A DNA stretch of 64,000 nucleotides from Lepisosteus oculatus (lineage: Eukaryota > Chordata > Actinopteri > Semionotiformes > Lepisosteidae): positions 49,176,284 to 49,240,283 of the forward strand of contig NC_090698.1 of assembly GCF_040954835.1 (NCBI RefSeq). The letters are read 5' to 3'. Under the pieces are notes generated by a model, which was not told the origin of the DNA, did not search any database, and saw only the letters and a list, made by a program, of their open reading frames with translations. The translations under genes were made by a program, and so were the position numbers. Below are positions 31,901 to 42,700 of this stretch, piece by piece (position 1 is the first letter of the stretch; each line of letters begins with the position of its first letter).

Positions 31901-32808
31901 AGAGAGGAACGAAACCCACTCCTAAGAAATAAAAACACGTAATAGCACATGGCAGACCCTGAGACCATATAGAAAAAATGTATCTGTGAACTCTTTAGCC
32001 TGAATGGGTAGTTGTCAGGCTGGAGAGAACAATGAATTTAGTCAAGAAATTGAGGGGAACTGGCTTCAGTCAGCAAAAGACTTTAGACTGGGTAGAAAAT
32101 TTGGAGTACACAGGACAGTGACCCCAAGCTTGCAGTTGAAGTGACACTGGAGTGGCCTCAGATCAAGAAGGTGAATGCCCTTGAGTGACTGAGCCAAAGC
32201 GCAGACTTGTATCTCACTGTGAATTTGTGGAAGGGCTTGAAGGTTGAGGTTCACCAATGTTCCCCATCCATCCTGACAGAGCTTGAGCAAATCTGCGAGG
32301 AAGACTCAAAACAATTCAGATTTGCTAGGCTGAAACAGACATGCCCAGACTCAAAGCTTTAATTTCTGCAGAATACTCTTCTGCAAAGTATTGACTCAGA
32401 GGGTGAACACTTGAGTAATCAAGATATTTACACTATTTGGAATCATATATTGGTGACAAGCTGCTGTGGATGAAAGGTTATTTAAAGCTTTGGTGTGGCA
32501 AACCAAAATATAAAATATGTGGTCTGCAGACATATCCATAATGTTTTTTTTTTATTTGTTGTGCTTTTCCAGGTGTTTTTTCAGATACCCACCTGTTGAC
32601 CATGATGTACATCGGAGAGATGTGCTTTTGGGCAGTGAAATATGAAGACTGCAGTGGGGAAACATCTGACCGAAAGGAGGAGACATTACAGTTCAGGGAC
32701 ATTGGAATGCAAATATTGCATAAATATTTGTCAGTGTGTGAGGGGCCACTCCAGGGTCAGGGCTGGAATACTGAAAATGCAAAGGAAATTTTGAATATCC
32801 TGCAGTAA
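25864..32808 (+). CDS. RIMOC1: RAB7A-interacting MON1-CCZ1 complex subunit 1 (C5orf51), complete
   Basis: In mammals this protein joins the MON1-CCZ1 guanine-exchange complex, stabilises RAB7A and supports its recruitment to damaged mitochondria in mitophagy. Six coding exons (25864-25957, 27896-28005, 28661-28807, 29497-29628, 31231-31345, 32573-32808) join in frame to 277 codons plus TAA. Well-conserved blocks are YEENKLVDQEFPEDCS, LELLECLYWRRGALLYMYCH, VFSDTHLLTMMYIGEMCFW, VCEGPL and WNTENAKEILN, all aligning with remembered human C5orf51 (294 residues). The N-terminal about 30 residues are poorly conserved. A charged stretch between KYEDC and LQFRDIG is shorter than in human and accounts for most of the length difference. 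There is no signal peptide or membrane segment. Its place between OXCT1 and FBXO4 matches the human order. Identity is secure. Confidence 0.95.
25958..27895. other. RIMOC1 intron 1
   Basis: About 1.9 kb with an antisense CR1-like LINE relic near 26715-27085. No exon was seen in the remainder. Confidence 0.5.
26715..27085 (-). mobile_element. CR1-like LINE RT C-terminal relic in RIMOC1 intron 1
   Basis: The minus-strand translation has YNAIAIWLPHRTKHTVALES, VYGRASRYTLGIKD and, in another frame, RRPRENLTHSS. These resemble the conserved end of CR1-type reverse transcriptases (W-P-H...LE-VQ-RA-R...GIKD). Frames are broken. The match is by eye only. Confidence 0.45.
27896..28005 (+). CDS. RIMOC1: RIMOC1 coding exon 2
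   Basis: It has 110 bases, phase 1 in and phase 0 out, and encodes DDDYLQNASAILDKLKNYY and RQGGESNSLPKLLQDYTQ. The acceptor is TTCCTAG|ATGATG and the donor CACAG|GTATTG. Confidence 0.93.
28006..29496. other. RIMOC1 introns 2 and 3
   Basis: Apart from exon 3 (28661-28807), nothing was recognised in this AT-rich sequence. Confidence 0.5.
28661..28807 (+). CDS. RIMOC1: RIMOC1 coding exon 3
   Basis: It has 49 codons, phase 0 at both ends. It begins VILDITFYEENKLVDQEFPE, the best family match, and ends FAARFAPGQD. The acceptor is TTTACAG|GTCATA and the donor AAGAT|GTATGT. Confidence 0.95.
29497..29628 (+). CDS. RIMOC1: RIMOC1 coding exon 4
   Basis: It has 44 codons, phase 0 at both ends, VQSVLGLELLECLYWRRGAL then LYMYCHTLHQRKQWIKKN and so on. 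A run of nine A residues inside the exon encodes Lys-Lys-Asn; the frame through it is intact. The acceptor is GCACAG|GTTCAG and the donor CTAAAG|GTAACT. Confidence 0.95.
29740..29862. repeat. Hammerhead-like/Penelope-type repeat, head-joined copy 3
   Basis: A minus-oriented head (GAACAAGTAAAGG to TTTCGGCTGTGGA, 29740-29806) runs directly into a plus-oriented tail (TACTTGTACC to GACGCAGGTACC, 29811-29850). Both ends of one family therefore face each other in one short element inside RIMOC1 intron 4. Confidence 0.7.
30331..30912 (-). mobile_element. Tc1-like DNA transposon, internally deleted
   Basis: The ends are inverted: TACAGTTAGTGAACAAAAAT at 30331 against GTACAGGTAGTGGACAAAAA read back from 30912, with TA at both flanks. 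The interior (GTGTTGGGCCAACAGGGGCA, TAAATGTTCATTTG, TGCTCCTCAAACCACTAGGC, GTGAATGGGGACATTGATTC) is the antisense of a common fish Tc1 transposase. Most of the transposase is deleted. It lies in RIMOC1 intron 4. Confidence 0.75.
31231..31345 (+). CDS. RIMOC1: RIMOC1 coding exon 5
   Basis: It has 115 bases, phase 0 in and phase 1 out, and encodes CLQEGVRYLMRMLQVRN to STANLLSE. The acceptor is TTGTTTAG|TGTCTT and the donor GAAG|GTACCT. Confidence 0.94.
31595..32370 (+). mobile_element. Tc1-like transposase relic in RIMOC1 intron 5
   Basis: Frames broken by stops give TKELSVHLWHKFVRRHRSGK (N-terminal helix-turn-helix start), SMAEMGEPVQ-like and LHRFSLYQRGTKP-like pieces, then VTLEWPQIKKVNALE and NLWKGLKVEVHQCSP, in the correct order for a Tc1 transposase. 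It is highly decayed and non-functional, on the same strand as RIMOC1. Confidence 0.7.
32573..32808 (+). CDS. RIMOC1: RIMOC1 coding exon 6 with stop codon
   Basis: It encodes VFSDTHLLTMMYIGEMCFW through KEILNILQ and stops at TAA 32806-32808, phase 1 in. The acceptor is TTCCAG|GTGTTT. The loop SGETSDRKEETLQFRD is shorter than the human counterpart. Confidence 0.95.
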
Positions 32809-33287
32809 AAAAAAAATAGAACCCACGAAGCACTTATTTTTCAGACTGTTGACTAAGAGTGCATGACAGAAATAAGCAAGCTATAAATGCAACTCTTTGT
32901 ATTTAAACTTTTTTTTAATGAAATCACATTTATTACCATTTTCCAGTATGTACAGTATTGTTCTATGCACAGTATGTGCTGTGTTAAAGGTAGTTTGTTT
33001 CAATTATTGAGTATTAAGTTTTTTTGACAAGGGTATATTGCCTAGTGATGGGTACTAGTTTATATTTTCATAGTGTAAATTTTAATGGAGAAGTGTTAGT
33101 ATCCTTTAAAATGTATTTGGGTTTGGTTGTTTTTTTTATGTCTAAAATATAAATGTATCCATTTTAGGAATCTTTATTTTTTGATGACTTACATTTCCTG
33201 GCGTTTACTGTAAATATGTACTCACTTGCTTCAGCAAGGATAACATTATGGCAAACTGCCATGACTACATTTGATTTCTCTAAGAAC

Positions 33288-33380
33288 AATAAAATTGATG
33301 TTGTGATTTTTTCTTCCGATACATTTTCTAAAATGTAATCTGAAGAAAGATCTTGTGGATTTTAATCCGCCATCAATAAA
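33288..33380 (+). terminator. Candidate polyadenylation signals of RIMOC1
   Basis: AATAAA hexamers lie at 33288-33293 and 33375-33380, about 480 and 570 bases after the RIMOC1 stop. They are the first clear hexamers I noticed in the 3' flank. The true cleavage site is not determined. Confidence 0.4.
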
Positions 33381-33559
33381 ATGTTTGACAAAAGATCTGC
33401 TATTCCTCTCTACCGACCAGAGCAACACATTCGACCTTTATATTTAAAATATATGTAATATTGATCGCCAATACTGGCCTCATCTTTTGCAGTCAACTGT
33501 TCTGCTTTCATGGGTTCATGTCTCTTTCTTTCCACTGATACTGGTGTTGATACTGTCCG

Positions 33560-34060
33560 TGGTGATAGCTGAAATATGACCTACCTGTGTCCTGAACCTT
33601 ATTTCTTTGCACCTACGTCTAAGGTAGGTTCTCAGATCTGTTCATTTATTAACCTCATCAGTTTCTCTCTGAATTCTAGTTTTGTCCTTGGAAGTTTAAA
33701 GCCTGCAGCTATCACACCTGTGTTAAAAAACTGTCCTTAGTCTGTCGTCCTACAGTACATAGGTAGGTGTCAAGGGCAGTTAGCACAGTCCCAAGACTGA
33801 GGTTATGAACATTTTCTTTGTATTTTATTGATGGTGCTGAAATCAAATCTTTGGTGGACGTTAGAATTCTTGGTGTTACCTTTCACCCTGTCTTTTCAAT
33901 TAACGTTCATATTAGGAACATGACATGGGAATTATCTTCTTCTCTGCCTATCAGATGGTGAAGTATTAATATCTGCCATTTCTTCATTGATTAACCTACT
34001 GCAATGCCTTCTGAGATATCTGCATATCTTATATTTTCAGAATTCAGCAGTCTGTGGACA
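33560..34060 (+). mobile_element. Old LINE reverse-transcriptase relic between RIMOC1 and FBXO4
   Basis: VLGSLKPAAITPVLKNCP (about 33680-33735), VDVRILGVTFHPVFSINVHI (about 33850-33910) and a weak SLINLLQCLL / IQQSV stretch follow in the order seen in LINE RTs (PSSLK-A-I-P-LKK; LGV-FD-LSF-HI; LDYCNALL...QN-AA). The clade is not determined and the frames are broken. Confidence 0.5.
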
Positions 34061-34074
34061 AGTTAAAAATAATT

Positions 34075-34290
34075 GGCATCAAGCATACATCTCCCATTTT
34101 CCCAGACACCAATTAACCTAGCAGTATATTTTTGGACTGTGTAGAAGGAAATCAGAGCACCTGGAGGAAGCCTGCATGAACTTAGGGAAAACATGCAAAC
34201 TCCACATAGACAGCAGCCCAGGTCTTGCACTGAACCCAAGGCCCAAGTACAGAGAGGCAGCAATGCTCACCACTGCTAAAACATGTCACG
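34075..34290 (-). repeat. Dispersed repeat with tRNA-like head, partial
   Basis: CCAGACACCAATTAACCTAG, CAGAGCACCTGGAGGAAGCC and the head-like GCAATGCTCACCACTGC remain; the tail end is missing. Confidence 0.65.
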
Positions 34291-34689
34291 CACATAATTC
34301 CCATCCTGTGCAAACTACACTTCTTATGAAAGTTAACTTTAAGGTTTTCCTGCTCACATATAGTATAAGGCTTTGAATGTTCTGCCTCTAGATTGTCTTA
34401 AGGACTTAGAGTGTACAGTAGTTAGTACTTGGCTGAATACCAAGCTCTCGAAACTGTGGGAGAGGAGCCTTCTTGTGCACAGCTCCTGCTGTGTACCACA
34501 CTGGCAAAATCCATTAGAGACTTGCAACATTTGACATTTTAAAAACTTGGCAATTTGCTGTAACAATTTTTTATAGATAGAGTGCATTCAGCAAAAACGT
34601 TTATTTTAGACAAGTAGTACATTTTCCTCACTTCTATTTACCATAAATTACAAGTGCTTGTCTTTACAAAAAAAAAATATTCTACACGT

Positions 34690-35035
34690 AACAAACTGGT
34701 GGCACAGTGCTGCGGAGGTTAGCATTGTTGCCTCGTGGCCCTGGGGTGCTACCTGCTTGGAGTTTGTAGGTTCCCCGTGTTCATGTGGATTTTCTCTGGG
34801 TGCTTCGTTTCCTCCCACAGTCCAAATACATTTGTGCAGGTTAAAAGGGTTCTGGGAAAATTGGCTCTTCTATGAGTCTGTGCGTGTTTATCTACCCTGC
34901 AATGGACTGGCTTTCCGTCCACGGTGTATACTGTCTTGCGCCTGTTGCTTGCTGGTACTGTATAGGCTTCGCTTCCGCCGTGACCCTGAATTGAATAAAC
35001 TGGTTAGAAAAAGAATGGATGGAGAAACTGGCGGC
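34690..35035 (+). repeat. Dispersed repeat with tRNA-like head
   Basis: From GGTGGCACAGTGCTGC through TTTCCTCCCACAGTCCAAAT, CCTGCAATGGACTGGC and TGACCCTGAATTGAATAAAC to an AATGGATGG end. It is a full-length copy on plus. Confidence 0.8.
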
Positions 35036-36583
35036 TTGCTTTGCTGAGAGCTGTAATGACAGAGAGGCTACCACAAGAGCCCGCCAAAGCCGCAGTTCAG
35101 ACACTTCAAAATATTGTAGCCTACCTGTGTTGTTTAATTGTTAATGAAATAGGAAATTTAACATTTCACAGGTTTGTTCTGTATATAAGGTTAGGGTGTT
35201 CTCACAGGCAGTTATAGTTTAGTGGTATTTGTAAGTTCTAGCAAGGTTGGTAGACTTAGTACAGTTTGTGGGGCTACTGGTATCCTGAGTCTCCATTTTG
35301 CTTAATTGTACTGTGTGTTACTGCAGAGTTTCAGGGACTTCAGGAAATGTTTTGCGTTTATGTATATATTTGTCTTGATTATCAATATAAATTCAAGAAA
35401 TACTTTGGCCCTGACGTTTTTTTCCAGAGTCTGGAGTGTTTCACGTGGGGAAGTCCTCATCTGGTCATCGTATGGAGGAGATCTTGCCAAAACTAGTTTA
35501 AAATTTAAATTAGAAGAAATAAAAAAGAGTGACTACTTATCATGCCTGTTTTAGTTTTCCTTAATGCCCAAATTCCATTTTGAACTGATTAATGAAACAC
35601 ATCCATCTCATATTCGTCATCAACATCGATAAATATTATTTGAAAAAGGGTGCATATTTTAAATAGTTTTCTTTGGCAACCATTAAAGTGTCTACATGTT
35701 GCTGGTTTGTTAGCGTGTATTGTAAGATCATGGGTTAGAGAAAGTGGCTATAGAAATCGCCAGGACCAGAAGAAGAGGAGCAAAACTTCAAGCATATTCA
35801 TGCCACTTGGAAAAAGTGTTTTTTTTATTATTATTATTTTTACACCCCGTGTAAAAAGTCAAGTATTTTTACTTGACTGGAAGGATGATTCAAAAGGTTT
35901 TGCATCACCCCCAAGAAACTATACGCACCACCACCTAATCCAGGTGGGGCAGTCTTGCCATGCCATGAGATGCTTACAGAAGCAGATTACAGACGAGGAT
36001 AATGAAGTTACTTGTTCCTTCACCATAACTCTCTGGAAGGTGGGAGGCACCAATGTCAGGGAATTATGTCGTTTAATAATAAGCAGCTTCACCACATTCC
36101 CAGGAGAAGGAAAAATCAAGGGGACGAAGACGATAATAATGGATAAGATCGAGTGTTATTGTAAATGTTTATTGTAATTGTGTTCGTCAACGCTGTATTT
36201 CGTCGGTCATGACAATAAAGCTCTTTGAGTTTGAATCAGGCACCATTTACAGAGAACTACAATAACCACGATGCATTAGCTTTATCTCATGCTCTGGGAG
36301 ACGTGGAACTTACAGCGTCTGTTTTGGAAGCATCTGCGATTTTACTGAGCTTGGGTGGAACTGGATCTTGACATGGATATTTCTTACGTTTCTTGTTGAG
36401 GAAGACCACAAAGCGGTGATACATTTGTTAAAGTAAATCGCAGATATTGGACTTAAATTAATTTTCAGGTTGATAGCACGTTTTCAAGGTGCAAATAGCT
36501 ACACTATTACTATATTCTCTAGTTACGGACCTCTATATTGTAGCTTAACCTGTCAAACCAATGTTAACTCGCTGACAGCGACG
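35036..36583. other. FBXO4 upstream spacer
   Basis: No gene was recognised. A 175-codon open frame (35650-36177) has no domain I know. At 36195-36232 the string ATGACAATAAAGCTCTTTGA resembles a LINE 3' end. The FBXO4 promoter and 5' UTR must lie near 36240-36583. Confidence 0.45.
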
Positions 36584-36742
36584 ATGGCTGAAGGGAGATG
36601 GAGTAGTCTGGAATCTGCTGTTATTAACAGTTTGAGGAAGTTTAGAGACAGGTATTTCCAAATTGCTACGAAAAATGAAACGACTGAAGGAAATTCAGAT
36701 CAAGAAAAAATAACAAGGACATGCTACTTGGACAGTTTACCG
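36584..36742 (+). CDS. FBXO4: FBXO4 coding exon 1
   Basis: It has 53 codons, MAEGRWSSLESAVINSLRKF to TCYLDSLP, ending in phase 0 at CCG|GTAGGA. The ATG at 36584 has a good context (GACGATGG), and there is no in-frame ATG upstream between it and the previous stop. SSLESAVINSLRKF corresponds to the human GRLEAAILSGWKTF region. Confidence 0.88.
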
Positions 36743-39700
36743 GTAGGACAACTTTTTAAATCAAAATGTTCATTGCAAAGTTATACAGCACAGTGCGATG
36801 AAAGAACAAAAGAATGTGTTGAAAGTTGGGATAATACCTGCATTTTACAGTGTAAGTTACCGGATAAGGAGGAGTTTAACTCTTAAATACAGTATACTGT
36901 ATAGTAAATTGATTCTATTCCAGAGGACATTGAGAATGCACTGATTTCTTTTAAACCAGGCCCTGTACATTTTAAGGCAGACCCAGATCACAAGCTGCAG
37001 AAAGATTGTTTTGGAATCTGTATGATCAAAATGTTTAATTTTACAGAAATGTACAGTACAACACAAAATGTAGTCTTACTTTTCAGAAAGAATGTAGGCT
37101 CTTTCTGATAAGGACTGGGTCGTGTTCAGTCACCATTACTTCAGATTCTCTACGATTTGTTGTTCCTCTCTAGATCTGCGGATATTTGAAAGTCCTAGGA
37201 CAAACATACTATTGTATTAAAACAACACCAAATGTCATTAGTTCCCATACTTATTTGTTGCCTTTTTAATAAAGGTATATGTTATTTCTGTTGCCTTTTT
37301 TATAGCTAGTCTTATTTTTGTAATGCCCACCCGAACAGCAAATTGTGTGTTTTTCACGCCACGGGAGAATGAGGAAGTTGACACATACTGTACTGTACCT
37401 CCCAATTGCGAGTCACTATAGACGACAGGAATCACAAACCCTTACCGTAGGTTCACCACTGACTGGAAGAGAAGCGAGTCCCTCACCACCTGCACTGTTT
37501 TTAAGTGATCCGACTCGAATCCCCGAGCATACAGATCATGCGAGAGTCTTTTACCGATTAAGCCACTTGGAATGCGCCTACTTTATTTTTTTAATACTGT
37601 AGCTTCAGTACAAATAAGTAAAAACATTACATGTGCAAAAGAGAGACACGAACAAGGTTAATACTTAACAAGACAATACAATATAATACAATGAACATAA
37701 GAACGTTTGCAAACGCGAGTAGCGATCTAGTGTATTTGATTTTGAAAAGGTAATTGATCTGAGGATCTCATCTAGCGGTTTCTTGAAAACCGCAATGAGA
37801 TAACATTCAACAACGGCGCATGATAACGTTATTAGAACCCCCGCCAACTTTGGTACAAAGAAGTGTTTTATGTTCTTGGTTGATTATTACATTATTAGAA
37901 TGAGTACAGGTACATTATTCCTACAGTCACATCATAGAGGAAGATCCTAATAATTAGAACTAATCTAGAGGATCCTACATGTCGTCAGTTTCTATGCAAT
38001 AGTCCAGCCTTAGAAAATGTAGGACTTGATTAACTTTTTAGGGATCATTGAAAGAGCAACAGCAGTAAAGGATACAAATTATATGACAGGGTATAAGCCA
38101 ATTTCAGAAAGCTTTAGATAAAACCTGTTATAAAAGATTAATACTGTAAGTTACATTTGGCAGGCATTAAGTATAATGCATAACCAGTATTTGGATTAAG
38201 ACCTTGTTAATGTTTAGTAAGATGCATATAAGAGGTGATTGTTCAAACTGGTGCTGTGTACATAGTACACTACATAGGGATCTGTATTTGGCACACTACT
38301 CTGCTAAATTATCCAGTTTCCTGGGTTCTGGTATAATTAGTTAACTCTTCTAAGCTGTGACCATTGCTTCTTTCAAGAAATGTTTGGATGAGATCCTCAG
38401 ATCATTTAGATACTCAAAAACCAGTCAGATGTGTTGAAGGGCTCTTCCACGTTCTCTAGTTCATGCAGTATGTTGGTCATCTACTGTAGATGATTAAGAA
38501 ATTGTCTGTCAAACAGACGTCCCACTGAGGAAAAACTCACTGGTTCTGTCCTAAAGTGATTTCTAACAACACCTCAGTGTCTAATGGATTTTCACTCTAT
38601 CTAACCCAGATATCAGGGTGACACACTCCAGTGCGCAAGCCCCCCGTGTGGCAAAACATGTTTTCAGATTTAAAAAAATGCTTTCACTGTAACACATGCT
38701 TTCAGTGAGAATACCTTTAATGCTGAAAAAGTAGTACACTAAAAAAGTAACCTCTTTTTTTCCATCATTTGCTAGTTTTCACTGTCTTTTCTCTTGCTGA
38801 AGGTGGATATCCAGTTTTATGTCATGTCTTTCCTGACCCCTCAAGACCTGTGCCAGCTGGGCAGCACTAGCCAGTACTGGAGCTCTGCCGTGCGAGATCC
38901 AGTCCTGTGGAAATACTTCCTTCTCAGAGACATCCCTTCCTGGTCCTCCATCGACTGTACCTCCCTGCCAGATTTAGCGACTCTCCACAAACCCTTACAT
39001 GAGAGCACAGAGAGTTATCCAGACTTCATGGCAGAGTACGTATTGAAGTTGAGTTAGACTTCCAAAACCACAAACGTTCAAACATGTCATCTTATATTAT
39101 TATCTTCTGTAAAAACAGATCCAGCTTAATTCACTTTAATGTGTTTTTGTGTCTACTCATCCCTGCTTTCATCCTGATTGTTGTGCGGCAGTCTGTAAGG
39201 CAACAGCGGAGGCAGGGGTTACTTAATGCCAGTTCAATATTCTGCTTCACTTACGTAGGGGTGAATTAAGATATGAAGGATTGAAGGAAATTCTAAAATC
39301 GTAGAAAACTGGTTTGTCCAATATCACCCAAATAATTCAGCTAGGCATGAGGAAGTATGTATTAGGCCACAAAGGAAAAATGGAAAATTAAATAAATAAT
39401 GTGCACACATCTCTGCAACACTGAGTTATTTGACAACTACTGCAGTGTGTTGTGTATTAATGCTGTAAGTAGAGCCTTCAGATTATTTTTGCACCAGTAC
39501 TGTGCTAGTCATCAATATTATGCTAAAGGGAAATTAAACACATCTCAGTCTTTGTGTCCTTTGTTATGTACTTCAGGTATTTAAGATGTTACCCAGCATC
39601 AAGAAGACGATCAAGACCTCTCAGACCGAGATATAGGGCGGTAACATCATTCTTTCACTCCCTGGTGGTTAACTCCGAGCCCTGCTTTGCCATGTTTGGC

Positions 39701-42700
39701 CCCGGCTTGGAGCAACTGGATGTCTCATACGTGCGGAAAATGATGACCTCTCCAGATGTGTTACCTATTGCGGGCTTTCCTCAAAGACAGATTAATGGTG
39801 TGTACCATCCGAATATACAGTATATATATATAAAATATCTTTTGATGGCAGTATACAGTTTTTTTTAAAGTTTGGGCACAATCAATTTTGTTGATTTTCT
39901 AAGTGAAAAGAAGTTAACAAAACCTCTGCAGCTAACAAACTTAAACTTGGAGACTGATATTTCTGCCAAATGGGGTGTTGCTAAGTACTGACTGATAGGG
40001 TGCCCAAATGTTTGCACATGCCACATTTACTGTTTTATTTTTTTCAATCTGTGAAATTCAGCCAGTAAATAGTTACTGTGCATTAACATTTGCAGAAATA
40101 TGTCAAGTTTAAGTTTGTTCCCTGTAGAGGTTGTGTTAACTTCTGTTCACTTAGAAAATCAACAAAACATGTAATCTGGCCACAGATGCCCAAACTTTTA
40201 CATACAACTGTATACTGTGCTATTTTCAAAGGTTCACAATGTTAATGTTATAGCCCCTTATTCTTATAATTTTTGATATTGCAGGTGTTGGATCTGGAAT
40301 AAGCTTCAGGTTTAATAACCAGCAGACATTTAACATTATAACATTGTACTCGGAAACAAAGTAAGTTTACTCAGTCATGGGTTTTGTCTGTCTATCTGTT
40401 TGACTTTTTTCATTTGCTTACTGTTTGCACTATCTTTTCAAAGCCATGCTCCTTGCTAATTTTCATAGACAGCAAGAAATATGCCTGTAGTGTACAGTAT
40501 AGGATCAAAGAGAAGCTCATCTACATTCTGTGCAATAGATACAGTAGATACTTTATTGATCCCGTGAGGGAAATTGCAGTGCAACAGCAGCTTAACACAG
40601 ACAACACAGCAACAGTGTAATGAATGATACAATAATAATAATACAATCCATACAATACAATCAGTACAGTGAGAAGTGCACTAAGAATAGTTACTCACAG
40701 TCCAGAACACACAAAGAACAAACCAGAACAGGACACTACACATAAAAGTAATATTGCACAATATAAATATAAATATAAATGTATTGCACAGGTCCCTGGC
40801 ATATATTGCAGAAAAATGGTTGTAAACGTGGAAAAAGAAAAAGAACAGATGTATCAGTTTACTGTTCAGTCCAGAAACAGGTCACTGTCAATGTTGCCCC
40901 TGCTCAGACACGAGGTGTATGTGTTGTACAGTCGTATGGCAGAAGGCAAGAATGACCTCCTGGAGCGCTCCCTGTCGCACCGTGGATGGATCAAGTCTAT
41001 TGCTGAACGTGCTCATCATTTCTATAAGCATGTCATAGAAGGGATGGGAGACGTTGTCCATGATGGCCTATAGTTTGAACACCATTCTCCTCTCAGCCAC
41101 TACTTCCAGGGGGTCCAGGCCAGACCCAATTACAGAGATCCAAATTTGGAAATTACTTAGATTATAAGGATCATCTGTTGAGTTGTGGGAGGGATTTGCA
41201 TACATTTGTCTTTTTGGTAGTTTCACTTTGGTAGTTGAGCTAGTTCCATGAGAATCCATCCATTTTCTGATTTTTCAACGTCTGGATCATGGGGGAGCCG
41301 GAGCCTATCCCAGCATGCAGTGGGAGCAAGGCAATGAACGCCCTGGACACGATGCCAGTCCATTGCAGGGGAGATAGACATGCACACACCCAGGGCATAA
41401 TTTTCCACATGACAGTTTACCCACCAGTTTTTGGACTGCGGGACAAATTGGAGCACCCAGAGGAAACTCATGTGAACACAGGGAGACATACTGTATATAA
41501 AAATATAAACTCCACGCAGATAGCACCCCAAGTATAGAATTGAACTCAGGGCCCCAGGGCTGTGAGACAGTAATGTTAGCCACTGTATCACCATGCTGCC
41601 AACTAGAGCACTTTAATATACATAACCTTACTTTGGTGTTACTGGCAGTTTCTATTTGTAGAATTCTATTGTCAGTATTTCTTTTGTATCCCCTAACTTT
41701 CAGGGAAAGTTTCAGTGGAAACGTGCTGAGAATGCAGTGCCCGTTTTCTTACCTGCATGTTGTTGCTCTAGGAAAGAAAGGGAGAGGGCTCGGCTTGAAC
41801 AGCACAGCGTCCAGAGCAAACTGTTCCTGCGGGAGGCAGACAGCAAGGCGGAGCGTTCCACAGCAAAGTACACGGCAATGCCACACGTCCAGGAGGTGTG
41901 CAGAGTTGTGAATGGTTTCATCTATGTGGCCAATGCGGAAGAGAACGGAGGTAAGAACGACATTCCCAGAGCTCTTACAAAATTAGAACCTGGTACTGTT
42001 TTAATAGTTTAATCACGAACACATTGTGCACATTGGAAGTAAATTATGTATATGACATATGAGGCAAGCAAACATTCATCAAAGTGGTTAAAGGAAGCCT
42101 GATATATTAATTAGTCGGGATGAGTTGAGCTGATGCTGACTTGGGCACAAAAATTGCAGTGTCCCTTTCGCACACCAATACACTCACACAAAAAGAATTC
42201 ATTCAGGGTTTTGACCCTTGATGGGCACAGTTTGAGGTGTTGTCTGGCTTTTGAGGTGCGGACCGTGAAGAAGAATTGGCCCAAATTCAAGCCATGATTG
42301 ACCCGGCCTGGGGGCCGTCCACTCGTCCCTTGCTGGTGCTGTCCTGCATTTCCAGGGAGGGATGCAGGAGAATTCCTTGTGTAAACATGGCTGAGCAGTT
42401 GCACCTGAAACAACTTCCGAACCCTTGGCTGGTAAGGAAAGGCTGAATTCTCATCTCATGAATTTAGAATCTAAATTCGGCCAGCAGCCTTATCACTCTG
42501 CAACTCACAACTCACAACTGGCAACCAGCTGAAGCTCAGCAGGCGAGAACCTGGCCAGTACCTGGATGGGAGACCTCCTGGGAAACACTAAAGTTGCTGC
42601 TGGAAGAGGTGTTAGTGGGGCCAGTAGGGGGTGCTCACCCTGTGGGCAGTGTGGGTCCTAATGCCCCAGTTTAATGATGGGACACTAGACACATCCAGGT

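Noticed and set aside
35650..36177. 175-codon plus-strand open frame
   Set aside because: Low-complexity pieces, no recognisable domain, no splice or conservation signal. Kept as unannotated spacer.
36470..36583. Upstream extension of the FBXO4 frame
   Set aside because: The frame is open to 36470 but begins only with TTG; the ATG at 36584 has a good context and aligns with the family start.
42111..42413. 100-codon minus-strand open frame
   Set aside because: It is the shadow of FBXO4 exon 6 on the other strand.
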